Numbered from the stretch's first letter, positions 1 through 8,866 are shown. The stretch: DNA of 64,000 nt from Methylobacillus glycogenes JCM 2850 (GCF_000617925.1 NZ_BAMT01000001.1:372001-436000); one strand, 5' to 3'. Numbers and translations are program-made. The notes: generated by a model not told the origin, from the letters alone.

Positions 1-311
1 TAATAATCATTGAACATGCGTTGGCAAACAATGCTGAGGGTGAGCATTTTTACCAGATCCCAGCCCAGAATCATGATGCCTGTGCGTATGGAAAGCACGG
101 GTTTCTGGTCACGGCGGTAAGCTGCTGAGTTGGCCACTTCCAGCACGCGAGCGCTGATGACCACATCCATCTCAATCAAATGGGCAAGTTGCTCCAGGCC
201 AGAGTTTTCGTCCTGTAGCGTTTCAAGCAGCTTGGTCAGTAATTGCGGTACGGAAGGTAAGGCACTGATCGTGGCGTTATTTAAAACAATCTGGGCACCG
301 GCACTGCACAT
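1..311 (-). CDS. HDOD-domain signalling protein, partial (C-terminus off the window)
   Basis: The minus strand reads as one open frame from an ATG at 309-311 to the window edge, about 103 codons. The translation includes ISALPSVPQLLTKLLE, then a stretch ending in EMDVVISARVLEVANSAAY, then IRTGIMILGWDLVKMLTLSI. This is the N-terminal half of an HDOD domain, an HD-related output module found in bacterial signalling proteins. Family members often act with GGDEF/EAL or receiver proteins, but nothing here identifies a partner. The ATG at 311 follows a purine-rich AAGAGA. An out-of-frame reading starting near 352 (MDALKIFEWGMQ) looks protein-like, so the true N-terminus may be longer and broken. 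The domain call is firm; the start is uncertain. Confidence 0.75.
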   Translation of the reverse strand, partial: MCSAGAQIVLNNATISALPSVPQLLTKLLETLQDENSGLEQLAHLIEMDVVISARVLEVANSAAYRRDQKPVLSIRTGIMILGWDLVKMLTLSIVCQRMFNDY

Positions 312-852
312 TCTCTTGCATTCCCCATTCAAAAATCTTCAATGCATCCATAACATCTTGATAACTGCATTTTGAGCTTAGGCCTATGTCATAGCTGGAG
401 TGACGCCTGCGCTGCATCTTGGCTTTGTTGAATAGCGTTTATGTTGGTGCCAAGTATTTATCTAAATCCAAATCTGACTGCAAATGATCCAAGTGCATGA
501 TCAACGAAGCAAATGCATGATCTAAGTGTTAGATATATTTGATACTTCTTGGAAGTACTTAAAGAAAGACTTTAACACCACGCTCAGCATTCGTTAATCT
601 TTTTTTGTAACAAACTGTTGAAAAGAGGGCTAAATCTGCCTTTTTTCTCGCTTTTGTATGTGGTTTGGGGATTATAGACCGCTGTGCTACAAGAAGATGA
701 AGCGGGACTAACTCCCGCTCGCAATGGAAAAAATACTGGTGTTAATGCGGGAAGTTTTGACATTGTCCTCAGCCACGCCTGCCCAATAGACTGCTTGGCA
801 GCCGCAAGACAATATTCTTCGCCTAATTCCTCATCAAGATTCCGGAGCCTAT
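312..852. other. Intergenic region, 541 bp, no convincing gene
   Basis: This stretch is AT-rich in its first two thirds. It holds an imperfect 12-base direct repeat (ATGATC[C/T]AAGTG at 484-495 and 517-528) and two copies of TGCATGATC. I see no RNA gene or strong terminator. The 65-codon ORF at 684-881 has no ribosome-binding site and runs into the thioredoxin gene in another frame. Confidence 0.5.
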
Positions 853-1242
853 ATGCCAGTTGTACAACTCAGCAAACATAATTTCAAACAGATCATAGAG
901 CAGCACCCCTTTGTCATCATCGATTTCTGGGCGTCCTGGTGCGAACCCTGTCTGGCATTTGCTGACACTTTTGAAACGGCTTCCAGCCAACATGCAGATA
1001 TTGTCTTTGCTCAGATCAATATTGATGATGATCCAGAAATCGCCGCCTCCTTCAACCTCAAGCAAATCCCTGCCTTGCTGGTTACCCGGCAGCAGATAGT
1101 CGTGGATGCCCAGATAGGCGCAATGACTGCGCAGGAGCTAGATCAAGCCATTGCCGCCTGGGGTGCGTTTGATATCAGCGAAATAGACCGCCACTTCAAT
1201 GAAAAAGCGCAGAAAGAGGGCGCTGGCGCTACAGCGGTCTAA
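853..1242 (+). CDS. Thioredoxin-family protein
   Basis: The product is 129 aa with a thioredoxin fold. Strand and helix elements VIIDFWASWCEPC carry the redox pair Cys30-Glu-Pro-Cys33, where classical thioredoxin has CGPC. The conserved cis-proline region appears as LKQIPALLV. Expected role: cytoplasmic disulfide reduction. No signal peptide is visible. The C-terminal 25 residues are acidic and variable. The ATG at 853 has GGAG about 8 bases upstream. It is convergent with the peroxiredoxin gene that follows, which suggests a small redox locus. The CEPC active site and the short tail suggest a thioredoxin-like paralogue rather than the main TrxA. Confidence 0.85.
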   Translation: MPVVQLSKHNFKQIIEQHPFVIIDFWASWCEPCLAFADTFETASSQHADIVFAQINIDDDPEIAASFNLKQIPALLVTRQQIVVDAQIGAMTAQELDQAIAAWGAFDISEIDRHFNEKAQKEGAGATAV

Positions 1243-1263
1243 GTTTGTAGCGAGTTCTAGCTG

Positions 1264-1806
1264 CTAGGACTGCGCTTGTTTTTGCAGCTGCTTGAGGTCA
1301 TCAATAATCTCTTGCGAATGGCGTGAGGTATCCACGCTTAGATAACGCTTGGCGATTTTGCCCTTGGGGTCTATCAGGTAGGTATAGCGTTTGGCAATCT
1401 TGATAATGCCCAGATTGGTCAGGGCGCCGTAGCTGTCGGCCGTTTTACCATCCGCATCCGAGAGCAGGGGGAAGGGCAGGCTGTATTTTTCTGCAAACTT
1501 GGCGTGTGAGGCCGAGTCATCAACACTGATGCCCACCACCTTGGCACCCAGTTTTTCCAGCTGGAACATATCATCCCGGAAGCTGCACGCTTCCTTGGTG
1601 CACCCTGGGGTGTCGTCCTTGGGGTAAAAGTACAGCACCAGCCATTGGCCTGCATAATCCTTGAGGCTGTGATTTTGTTGCTTGGCATCGGGCAGGGTAA
1701 ATGCGGGCGCCTGGCTGCCAGGTTCTGGTGTGGGGCCAGCGTAGGCGATGCGAATCGCGACAACAGCCAGAGCAATGAACACGAGGGCAGCAATTATTTT
1801 TAGCAT
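1264..1806 (-). CDS. Peroxiredoxin, BCP/PrxQ type, membrane-anchored or exported
   Basis: The product is 180 aa. Residues 4-23 are a hydrophobic signal or anchor segment, followed by an AhpC/TSA domain. The catalytic stretch YPKDDTPGCTKEAC holds the peroxidatic Cys69 and resolving Cys74, the intrahelix pair typical of PrxQ/bacterioferritin comigratory protein. The reaction is thiol-dependent reduction of hydroperoxides. The N-terminal segment places the enzyme in the periplasm or at the membrane, unlike cytoplasmic Bcp. I chose the start at 1806 because AAGGA lies about 8 bases upstream. The frame stays open to 1854 but without a better site. It converges on the thioredoxin gene. Confidence 0.85.
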   Translation of the reverse strand: MLKIIAALVFIALAVVAIRIAYAGPTPEPGSQAPAFTLPDAKQQNHSLKDYAGQWLVLYFYPKDDTPGCTKEACSFRDDMFQLEKLGAKVVGISVDDSASHAKFAEKYSLPFPLLSDADGKTADSYGALTNLGIIKIAKRYTYLIDPKGKIAKRYLSVDTSRHSQEIIDDLKQLQKQAQS

Positions 1807-1923
1807 GGAAAAATCCTTGAGGCGAGAAGACAAGTAATTGATACAACAAGGCATAAGTATAACAAGCTTGTCCGGCTTTTTTGGCTCAAGCGCGAGTGCA
1901 GCAAAAAAACTGCATTTAGCCCC

Positions 1924-1951
1924 TTTTCAAATATAAAAAAACCTGTAGAAT
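1924..1951 (+). promoter_or_regulatory. Candidate sigma-70 promoter for the tRNA pair
   Basis: A TTTTCA box (1924-1929) and a TAGAAT box (1946-1951) are separated by 16 bases of A-rich sequence. They end 19 bases before the tRNA-Val gene. The spacing and position suit a stable-RNA promoter. The call rests on pattern only. Confidence 0.45.
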
Positions 1952-1970
1952 GCCGCTCCTCAGTCAGGCA

Positions 1971-2046
1971 GGGTGCTTAGCTCAGTTGGTAGAGCGTCGC
2001 CCTTACAAGGCGAATGTCGGCGGTTCGACCCCGTCAGCACCCACCA
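1971..2046 (+). tRNA. tRNA-Val (anticodon TAC)
   Basis: A 76-base cloverleaf with encoded CCA. The acceptor arm GGGTGCT pairs with AGCACCC. The D-arm is TAGCTCAGTTGGTAGAGC, the anticodon loop is CTTACAA, and the T-loop is TTCGACC. It decodes GUA and, by wobble, GUG valine codons. tRNA-Asp lies 62 bases downstream and the two probably share a transcript. Confidence 0.96.
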
Positions 2047-2108
2047 TCCGCCTGGTTGGAAAAAAGCAGTGAAAAAGTCGTCTGGTTGACCACCTGACGC
2101 AGAGTTAT

Positions 2109-2185
2109 GGAGTGGTAGTTCAGTTGGTTAGAATACCGGCCTGTCACGCCGGGGGTCGCGGGTTCGAGCCCCGTCCACTCCGCCA
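2109..2185 (+). tRNA. tRNA-Asp (anticodon GTC)
   Basis: A 77-base cloverleaf with encoded CCA. The acceptor GGAGTGG pairs with CCACTCC, the anticodon loop is CTGTCAC, and the T-loop is TTCGAGC. It directly follows tRNA-Val and precedes a strong terminator. Val-Asp tandem tRNA pairs are common in proteobacteria. Confidence 0.96.
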
Positions 2186-2187
2186 GT

Positions 2188-2217
2188 AAAAACGCGAACC
2201 CTAGGGTTCGCGTTTTT
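2188..2217 (+). terminator. Rho-independent terminator of the tRNA operon
   Basis: A perfect 30-base palindrome (AAAAACGCGAACCC followed by its complement) with a run of five T at the end, starting two bases after the tRNA-Asp CCA. Confidence 0.9.
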
Positions 2218-2439
2218 CATTTCTGCTGTACGCATCAGCGTTCAGCGCGCTGCAAACTTCCTCGCAGCTTCTCATCATGCTTGCTTCGTTTTGCTCTCAG
2301 CTACGCTCTTCGCTTAGCCTCGCTTTACAACACTCCTTTACTGAGTAGCGCGAAAATGCGGGCGCATATGCGTCATTTAACTGATATGCGCCACGCTTCA
2401 CTTGCGACATCATGGCAGCATAATTTCTGGGAGTCTGTC

Positions 2440-2811
2440 ATGAAGCCGGCCGTGATGTTTGCAATGATGTTGGTGTTGCTGTTTCCCTTGTTTGCCTGGG
2501 CGGTGGAGTGGGAGTCGATTGCGCGGCAGGGAGATCAGGAAATACTGGTAGATCTTGATTCTTACGATGAGCATGGCGCTTACTCCTCCATCATGGCCAA
2601 GGTGATCTCGCACCCACCCAAGGCAGCAGTGGTAACACAGCAAATGGAATTGGAGTTTGATTGCAGTCAGCAGCGCTATCGCCAACATCTGCCTGCCGCC
2701 AGGCCAGAAAAACTGCGCGCAGAATTCAAACCTGTGAGCCAGGACGCGCAAGCCAAGACCGTCTCTGGCCTGGTGTGCCAGGTGCGCAGAATGCTCAACC
2801 CACAAACCTGA
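2440..2811 (+). CDS. Small exported protein, surface-adhesin-E-like
   Basis: The product is 123 aa. Residues 1-20 form a signal peptide (hydrophobic core, cleavage after FAWA). The mature part begins EWESIARQGDQEILVDLDSY and has two cysteines (in FDCSQQ and LVCQV) that could form a disulfide. The pattern of an early Trp, a short beta-rich body and a conserved mid-protein Cys resembles the Adhesin_E (surface-adhesin protein E) family of small periplasmic proteins. That match is by eye only. The start at 2440 has GGGAG about 6 bases upstream. The frame extends back to 2281, but that extension lacks a ribosome-binding site and would bury the signal peptide. Confidence 0.7.
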   Translation: MKPAVMFAMMLVLLFPLFAWAVEWESIARQGDQEILVDLDSYDEHGAYSSIMAKVISHPPKAAVVTQQMELEFDCSQQRYRQHLPAARPEKLRAEFKPVSQDAQAKTVSGLVCQVRRMLNPQT

Positions 2812-3031
2812 ATGACGCTTTTAGGCCTGGTATTACTCAGGCTCCAGACCTGAACCTTCTGCTGTGCGCTATACGCCCTTGCAGGCCGCTGCATCAAGTG
2901 TGTGCATTAAGCTGAGCGCTAGATTTTTTTAGCGCAAGCCGTGCCATAATGCTGGTCAATAGCCACGACTAGTCTTGAATTACTACTGGCTTATCCCGCT
3001 ACCCACATGATGCTGCCTAGGAGCCCAGTTC

Positions 3032-5080
3032 TTGAAAGCGCCAAGCCTGAGTGACGATAACCCCAGCCCCATGGGCGCAGCAGAATATCAATTTCTGCTC
3101 AAACTCAGCGATACCATTCGTCCTTTGTTCCATGCCTCAGATATCAAGCGCGAGGTGTGCACCATGCTGAGCGAAGTGATGGCTGCGGACCGGGTGAGTT
3201 ATGCCGAGATAGGGCCGGATGGCGATGCGATTATCAATATTGCGCATCAGCAGCCGGGCATAGGCATTATTGAAGGCAGTTTCAATCTGGACAGCTATGG
3301 CAAGCAACTCATGGATAGGTTGCGTGCGGGTGAAACGGTGGTGATAGAAGACCTTGCGCTTGAGCCATCTCTCAACGCGCAGGAGCGCCAGGCTTACAGC
3401 ACTGTGGGCGTGCAGAGCTATATTGCCGTGCCTTTGATCAAGGCCAGCAGTCTGGTGGCCATACTTTCCATCAGTGTCAATCGGCCACGGCAGTGGACGC
3501 CCAATGAAGTCTTCATGCTGCAAAAAGCCGGGGAACGCACCTGGGAAACCGTGGAACGTGCGCGCGCAGAGCATGCGCGCCGTCTGATAGAACAGCGCTC
3601 GCAGCAGATTTTTGATTCCATAGACCAGGGTCTGTGCATCATCAAGATGATCTATGACGAGCAGGACCAACCCATCGATTATCTTTTCCTCTACACCAAT
3701 CCCGCATTTTTCACGCATACCGGCCTCAGTGATGTGGTGGGTAAACGCATGAAGGAGTTAAAGCCCGAGCATGAGCAGGTCTGGTTTGAGCGTTATGGGC
3801 GCATCGCCAAGACTGGAGTGCCAGAGCGCTTTGAGCAAGTGGCGTCTGCATTAAACCGCTATTTTGAAATCTATGGCTTTCGCGTTGATGCGCCAGAGCA
3901 GCGCATGGTGGGAGTGTTGTTCAAGGATATCACCTCGCGCCAGGCTGCCGATCAGGCCCTGGCGCGCGCTAACAAGGCCAAGGATGATTTCCTTGCGGTG
4001 GTATCTCACGAGTTGCGCAACCCACTGAATTTGATACAGCTTAATGCCGAGCTGCTGGCGCGCGTGCCAGAAGCACAAACTCAGCCTGTGATCCTGCGTG
4101 CCTCGCAAACCTTGCGCCGCACGGTTAAAAGCCTGGCGACGGTGGTGGATGACCTGCTGGATTTATCGCGCATCAACACAGGCAAGCTGGCTTTGCAGTG
4201 CAATAGCTATGATCTGGAAACCGCAGTCAGTGAACTGGTGGCTTCTATCCACGAAGAAGCCTTTAACCGTGCGATTACCCTGTCTTGCGAATTACAGCCC
4301 GGCATTAGCATCCATGCCGATTCCGCACGCATAGAGCAGGTGATCTGGAACCTATTATCCAATGCCCTGAAATTTACCCCCAACGGGGGTGCCATCCACG
4401 TCTCTTTGCATAAAGCAGATGGCATGGCGGTGCTGGAAGTGACAGATACTGGCCAGGGCATACCCGCCGATGTCTTGCCCAATATCTTTGATATGTTTGT
4501 GCAGGAAGATGCTTCTTCCTCCCGAGCCAAAGGTGGCTTAGGCATAGGTCTGGCCCTGGTCAAACAAATTGTGGAATTGCATCAGGGCAGGGCTGAGGCG
4601 GCATCGCAAGGCAAAGGCACAGGGGCCAGCTTCCGTATCATTCTGCCGCTGAGTACTACTGTGCCGCAGGAAGTGCCTGTGAGCATTCCCCAAGCCCAGC
4701 GTGCTGTGAAGCTGCTGTTGGTAGAAGATAACCAGCATTCTGCTGAGTTGCTGGCGCAATTGCTCAGCCTGCAGGGCTATAGCGTGGATCTGGCTTTTGA
4801 TGGCCAAGCGGGCCTGGATGCGGCGCTAGGGGCCGCTAGCCCTTACGATTTAATACTCTCCGATATTGATATGCCAGGCATGGATGGCTTGCAAATGGCC
4901 AGACAGTTGCGTAGCCATGACAAAACCCAGGCCACGCCCTTGGTGGCGGTCACTGGCATAGCCAGCGCCGCCAATCAGGAGAAAATTCGTGCCGCAGGCT
5001 TTAACGATGTGGTGGCCAAGCCACTAACGCTGGCCGCGATCAATATTGCGGTGCAAGGTTTGCTGGCACCACAGGCATAA
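3032..5080 (+). CDS. Hybrid sensor histidine kinase (GAF-PAS-HisKA-HATPase-REC)
   Basis: The product is 682 aa and cytoplasmic, with no membrane segment. Domains in order: GAF about 20-180, PAS about 190-305, HisKA with the phospho-accepting His326 in SHELRNP, HATPase with N-box WNLLSNALKF (440-449) and G1 box DTGQGIP, then a C-terminal receiver with acidic LVEDN and phospho-acceptor Asp611 in LSDIDMPGMDG and Lys663. It should autophosphorylate and pass phosphate to its own receiver, then to an unlinked phosphotransfer protein or regulator. The signal is probably a small molecule bound by GAF or PAS. The start is TTG at 3032, supported by AGGAG 8 bases upstream. No cognate regulator lies beside it. 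Confidence 0.9.
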   Translation: MKAPSLSDDNPSPMGAAEYQFLLKLSDTIRPLFHASDIKREVCTMLSEVMAADRVSYAEIGPDGDAIINIAHQQPGIGIIEGSFNLDSYGKQLMDRLRAGETVVIEDLALEPSLNAQERQAYSTVGVQSYIAVPLIKASSLVAILSISVNRPRQWTPNEVFMLQKAGERTWETVERARAEHARRLIEQRSQQIFDSIDQGLCIIKMIYDEQDQPIDYLFLYTNPAFFTHTGLSDVVGKRMKELKPEHEQVWFERYGRIAKTGVPERFEQVASALNRYFEIYGFRVDAPEQRMVGVLFKDITSRQAADQALARANKAKDDFLAVVSHELRNPLNLIQLNAELLARVPEAQTQPVILRASQTLRRTVKSLATVVDDLLDLSRINTGKLALQCNSYDLETAVSELVASIHEEAFNRAITLSCELQPGISIHADSARIEQVIWNLLSNALKFTPNGGAIHVSLHKADGMAVLEVTDTGQGIPADVLPNIFDMFVQEDASSSRAKGGLGIGLALVKQIVELHQGRAEAASQGKGTGASFRIILPLSTTVPQEVPVSIPQAQRAVKLLLVEDNQHSAELLAQLLSLQGYSVDLAFDGQAGLDAALGAASPYDLILSDIDMPGMDGLQMARQLRSHDKTQATPLVAVTGIASAANQEKIRAAGFNDVVAKPLTLAAINIAVQGLLAPQA

Positions 5081-5168
5081 ATCATATCTCTGTCAGCATC
5101 GTCGGGCTTGAATGTCAGACAACGCCTGATAGCCGCCTATCAGGGTGAGCAGTAATATCGCACCCAGT

Positions 5169-5235
5169 TGACCAACTCAAGCTGGGCATTGGGTCCACCC
5201 CTTATCTCCGGACAATAAGGAACTTGAGTTGGTCA
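5169..5235. repeat. Nested inverted repeat between convergent genes
   Basis: A perfect 13-base arm, TGACCAACTCAAG (5169-5181), is matched by its complement at 5223-5235. A smaller hairpin lies inside the loop, CCTTAT (5200-5205) with ATAAGG (5215-5220). It lies between the kinase stop and the stop of the opposing regulator gene. There is no T-run, so it is not a standard intrinsic terminator. It may act as a bidirectional RNA stem or a protein-binding site. Confidence 0.6.
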
Positions 5236-5325
5236 GCGATCTCCTCATTGCAGCAACGCTGCTTCATCACCTCTTGCGGCCTTATCCCTTCGCGAATTGA
5301 CGTTTACCTCAGCGCAGTAGCTCTA

Positions 5326-6756
5326 TCACTCTGCTGCCGATTGAGTAGCGCACTGTTGCAAAGCCAGTTTGCCCAGGGTCTGAAAAGCTTCAATCATGCG
5401 ATCATCAATCTCTTGGCAACAAGAAATCCGCAGGTAATGCTGGTATCTGCCTTGCCTGGAGTAGATTTGGCCAGGGACAACAATGATTTTATGTTTCAGG
5501 GCCGCAATAAAGAGCGCTAAGCTATCAATGGGGGCTGGCAGTTCTACCCATAACAGAAAGCCGCCGCTAGGTAAGGTTGCTTTGGTGCCTGGTGGAAAAT
5601 GACGGGCTACCAAGCCACGGATAGTCGTCATTTGCTCATAGGAGTGGCGACGCAAGCTACGCAGATGTCTATCATAGCCACCGCTCTTCAATATTTGCGC
5701 AATGGCCTCACTCAAGAGCTTGGACTCAGCCACACTGCTGATAAATTTCAGGTCTTTTACCTTGTGGCTAAAACGTCCTGCCTCTATCCATCCAATCCGG
5801 TAGTCAGGGGCTAATGCCTTGGAGTAACTGGAGCAGATAATAATCCACCCCTCGCTATCAAAGGCTTTTACAGTGGGTTGCAAGGGCTCGGCATATTGCA
5901 GCTCCGCATAGATGGCGTCTTCTATCAATGGCGTTTGATATTGGTTTACAAGATCAGCCAGGCGGCGCTTAGCAGCAATATCCATGGTGAAACCCAAGGG
6001 GTTTTGTACCGTGGGCATACTGATAATTGCACTCAGCTCACCTCCTTGCAGCAAATGTTCCAGTACGTCGAGATCCATGCCATGCTGGGGGTGGGTTGGA
6101 ATTTCCAGCGCTTGTAAACTCAAGGCATCCAGCAAAGGGTAAAGGTTGAAATAAGAGGGCGCTTCGATACCGACCTTGTCTCCCGCCTTGGTGACGGCCT
6201 TCAAGGCAAGTTGAAGGGCTTCCATGCCACCATGCGTGATCACAATATTGTCGGGGTCTAGTTGCATCCCCAGGCGATGGCCTCTATGGGCAATTTGTTC
6301 CTTTAATGCGCTAGATCCCGGGGGCAGGGCATATTGCGCTACCAGCGCAGATTTCTTTCTCAGCAGGCTGGCGGTGATTTTGGCTAGCTGCTCACCGGGA
6401 TAGTATTTGGCACTTTTGGGCGTGGCCAGGCCCAAGTCCACATAGTCAGGATCGCGCGATGCCAGCAGAATCATATTCATGATTTCATGCTCCTTGGCAT
6501 TTTGCAGAATAGCGGCAGTCTTGCGGATTGGCGCTTGCGGTTGGGGCAGATGGCTGCAGACAAAAAAACCAGATTGAGGTCTGGATTCAATCAAGCCTCT
6601 GTCTTCAAGCAAGCGGTAGGCGGAGATCACCGTATTCATGCTCAAGCCCTGTTGCGTGGCACAGTCGCGTAGTGATGGTAAAGCTGACCCTGGCATCAAG
6701 GTGCCTGAATTAATGGCTAAGCTAATTTCCTCTGCGAGTTGCTGATAGCGATTCAT
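5326..6756 (-). CDS. MocR/PdxR-family transcriptional regulator with aminotransferase domain
   Basis: The product is 476 aa. A GntR-type winged helix spans about 1-66 (LPSLRDCATQQGLSMNTVIS, RPQSGFFV). It is joined to a fold-type I aminotransferase domain of about 90-465. PLP residues are visible: Asn252 in QNPLG, Asp280 in IEDAIY, the Schiff-base Lys313 in SSYSKALAP and Arg320. MocR proteins sense PLP or an amino-acid adduct and control a neighbouring gene. Here a LysE-type amino-acid exporter is transcribed divergently, 131 bases away, which makes it the likely target. The start at 6756 is the natural MNRYQQLAEE. The shared intergenic region should hold the operator, but I could not pick out a clear direct repeat there. 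Confidence 0.9.
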   Translation of the reverse strand: MNRYQQLAEEISLAINSGTLMPGSALPSLRDCATQQGLSMNTVISAYRLLEDRGLIESRPQSGFFVCSHLPQPQAPIRKTAAILQNAKEHEIMNMILLASRDPDYVDLGLATPKSAKYYPGEQLAKITASLLRKKSALVAQYALPPGSSALKEQIAHRGHRLGMQLDPDNIVITHGGMEALQLALKAVTKAGDKVGIEAPSYFNLYPLLDALSLQALEIPTHPQHGMDLDVLEHLLQGGELSAIISMPTVQNPLGFTMDIAAKRRLADLVNQYQTPLIEDAIYAELQYAEPLQPTVKAFDSEGWIIICSSYSKALAPDYRIGWIEAGRFSHKVKDLKFISSVAESKLLSEAIAQILKSGGYDRHLRSLRRHSYEQMTTIRGLVARHFPPGTKATLPSGGFLLWVELPAPIDSLALFIAALKHKIIVVPGQIYSRQGRYQHYLRISCCQEIDDRMIEAFQTLGKLALQQCATQSAAE

Positions 6757-6887
6757 GGGTCTAATTTGTTCTCACTTGGGCAGGTTGAGATTTTAAACTG
6801 TACCCATAAATTTATCACTTTGCTGTCTCTGTTACCAAGTTGCCATAGTGGCTAGAATTTTGGCTTATTCTGGTGTTGGTTACAGCT

Positions 6888-7487
6888 ATGCATTTTGAAC
6901 AACTCATCCCCTTTACCATGTTTGCCACCATTACCTCGGTTACACCTGGCCCTAATAACACCATGTTGTTGGTGGCTGGGGTTAATTATGGTTTTAGGCG
7001 TTCCTTGCCGCATCTTCTAGGCATTTCCGTAGGGTTTGCACTCATGGTGTTTGCCGTGGGCTGTGGGCTGCATGCCACATTTGAGGCATACCCTGTTCTG
7101 CAAACCATATTGAAATATCTGGGAGCGAGCTACTTGCTGTGGCTGGCCTGGAAGATGGCGCATGCCGGAATGCTGCAGGGCAGCCTGCCTGGCACTGCCA
7201 AACCTATGACTTTTATTCAAGCCGCGCTTTTTCAATGGGTGAATCCCAAAGCCTGGGTGATCGCCATGGGCACCATCACCACCTTTTTGCCCCACGAATA
7301 TACCTTAGGCCTACTAGCCTTGATGTCCATACTGTTTGGGCTGCTTGCCTTGCCCTGTAATGCCTTGTGGAATGTATTTGGTTTGGGAGTGCGGCGTTTG
7401 CTATCAAACGGCAAGCAAGTGAAAATTTTTAATTACACAATGGCCATGATTTTGGTTGCTTCTATCATTCCGGTGTTTATTCATTAG
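6888..7487 (+). CDS. LysE/RhtB-family amino-acid exporter
   Basis: The product is 199 aa with about six hydrophobic segments. The family signature TPGPNN appears near the N-terminus (VTPGPNNTMLLVAG), followed by a G-rich second helix and a WVNPKAW motif in the middle. LysE family members export amino acids or related metabolites across the inner membrane. I start at the ATG at 6888. A TTG at 6873 is in frame but adds only LVTA. The gene is divergent from the MocR regulator, the usual arrangement for a regulator and its exporter. The substrate cannot be deduced from sequence. Confidence 0.9.
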   Translation: MHFEQLIPFTMFATITSVTPGPNNTMLLVAGVNYGFRRSLPHLLGISVGFALMVFAVGCGLHATFEAYPVLQTILKYLGASYLLWLAWKMAHAGMLQGSLPGTAKPMTFIQAALFQWVNPKAWVIAMGTITTFLPHEYTLGLLALMSILFGLLALPCNALWNVFGLGVRRLLSNGKQVKIFNYTMAMILVASIIPVFIH

Positions 7488-7585
7488 CCCTGAGTTCTCG
7501 ATACAGTCTGAATTCTTGACACAGAAAGAGTGAGCTAAAAGATGCGGAATAATATTTAAGTCTTTGCGGTCAACCTACATGTAAA

Positions 7586-7619
7586 TAAGCCTGCCGATAA
7601 TCGCTTAAGGGCAGGCTTA
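7586..7619 (-). terminator. Hairpin, possible terminator of the PEP-CTERM gene
   Basis: The 10-base arm TAAGCCTGCC (7586-7595) is complementary to GGCAGGCTTA (7610-7619). It lies 30 bases past the stop of the minus-strand PEP-CTERM gene and beyond the LysE gene. The T-tract on the minus strand is short (ATTTAC), so termination is plausible but weak. Confidence 0.5.
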
Positions 7620-7648
7620 GGATCATCGCTATCGGGATGAGTGCAGTA

Positions 7649-8463
7649 TCAAGACTGGCGACGGCGTGTGGACCAGCCCAGCAAACCAAGACCAGCCAGC
7701 AACATGGTATAGGTATCGGCTTCTGGCACAGCAACCACATTGGCAACCACGCGTATGCTGCTCAAGTTGATGCTGGCTTCTCCAATGACGCCTTGGTCTT
7801 GATAAACAGGCACCTGTATATACACAGGCTCATCTCTGTACTCACAGACCCCTTCGCTATCGCAATTGTAGGGCACGGACTCATAGTGCGAGAACACCTC
7901 CTCGTAGCCCATAAATACGGAAATGTAACCATAGTCTGCTGTGGCGTTGAACTGGCCTGCTAGTTCCGTCAGCGTAGCGCCAGAAACCACACCTGTTGCA
8001 GTAAAGGCTGGTAATAAGCGCCTGGGCCATAATTGACACTGTCGTAGAACGAAGCGCTGGCATCACTGAGTGAAACATTCCCTAAATTCATCAGGCTGTA
8101 AGTGCCAGAATAAGTGACAGAGTAACTTGTGATCTCATAACCACTATGCACATTAAAGGCGAGAGGCACATTAAAGATCGCATTCAGGCTTTCTGTGGAG
8201 AAATTAGTGCCTGCGCTGGCATAGAGTCCTAAAGAGCCGCTAAAGTCCAATTGAATGCCATTGTTAACTGCGCTTACTGCGGCGATGGTGCCGGGTAAAA
8301 CTTGCTGATAAGAGCCGCCAAAAGAGGGCACATCAATTTGGAAGAAAAAATTGTCAATATCGTAATCAATATTAACGTTGGTGGAGTAGATGGTGGAAGG
8401 TGCGGCCAGAGCAGAGGTGGTAGAAAAAAGTAAAGAAATCATTGCCAAGTGACTGATTTTCAT
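7649..8463 (-). CDS. PEP-CTERM sorting-domain protein (frame broken near 8008)
   Basis: A signal peptide (MKISHLAMISLLFSTTSALA) is followed by a Ser/Thr/Asn-rich body. The C-terminus reads VPEADTYTMLLAGLGLLG then STRRRQS: the PEP motif, a transmembrane helix and a basic tail recognised by exosortase EpsH/XrtA-type systems. Such proteins are exported and linked to exopolysaccharide production. The frame breaks near 8006-8010. Restoring one G (CAG-GCC for CAGCC) gives a continuous reading through YYQAFTATGVVSG and a 271-aa product. No exosortase or polysaccharide gene lies nearby, as is common for scattered PEP-CTERM substrates. The start at 8463 has GGGAG close upstream. Confidence 0.85.
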
Positions 8464-8866
8464 AATTATCTCCCAGGGGTGGTTAATGGTAGGATTGGTA
8501 AAATCCCAACACGATTATGGCACGATAAATCAGTATATTCATATGTGGGATATATAGTCCAAATGGACTATTTGACGTTTAAAAATCAGTGACTTATATG
8601 TCAGTTTTTCATCATACTGATTGTGCTGGCTGGTTTGCGAGCAGGTCACAAACCAGAATAGCTAAACAAGCTAAATAACACAGTGATTTTCTGACGAAAG
8701 CGCTTGCGACTTTGCGCTGGCTTAAAGCAAAATTGCACACCTAGGTTTCAAGCCACTAGCTGTGTTTTATTTCCACCATTAGACGGTACGCCGCCCAGTA
8801 AAACAGCAGCTAAAAAGCTAGCCTAAGCAGCAAGTCAGCAGCTTCACTCACCTAAGCCCTAGCCGC
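8464..8866. other. Intergenic region, 403 bp, divergent promoter space
   Basis: It lies between the divergent PEP-CTERM and MFS genes. It contains a small palindrome, ATAGTCC-AAAT-GGACTAT (8554-8571), about 90 bases from the PEP-CTERM start, which could be an operator. Near its right end is one arm of a 22-base direct repeat (8839-8860). I see no ORF or RNA gene. Confidence 0.5.

Noticed and set aside
684-881. 65-codon ORF before the thioredoxin gene
   Set aside because: No ribosome-binding site, overlaps the thioredoxin start in another frame, and the composition is not protein-like.
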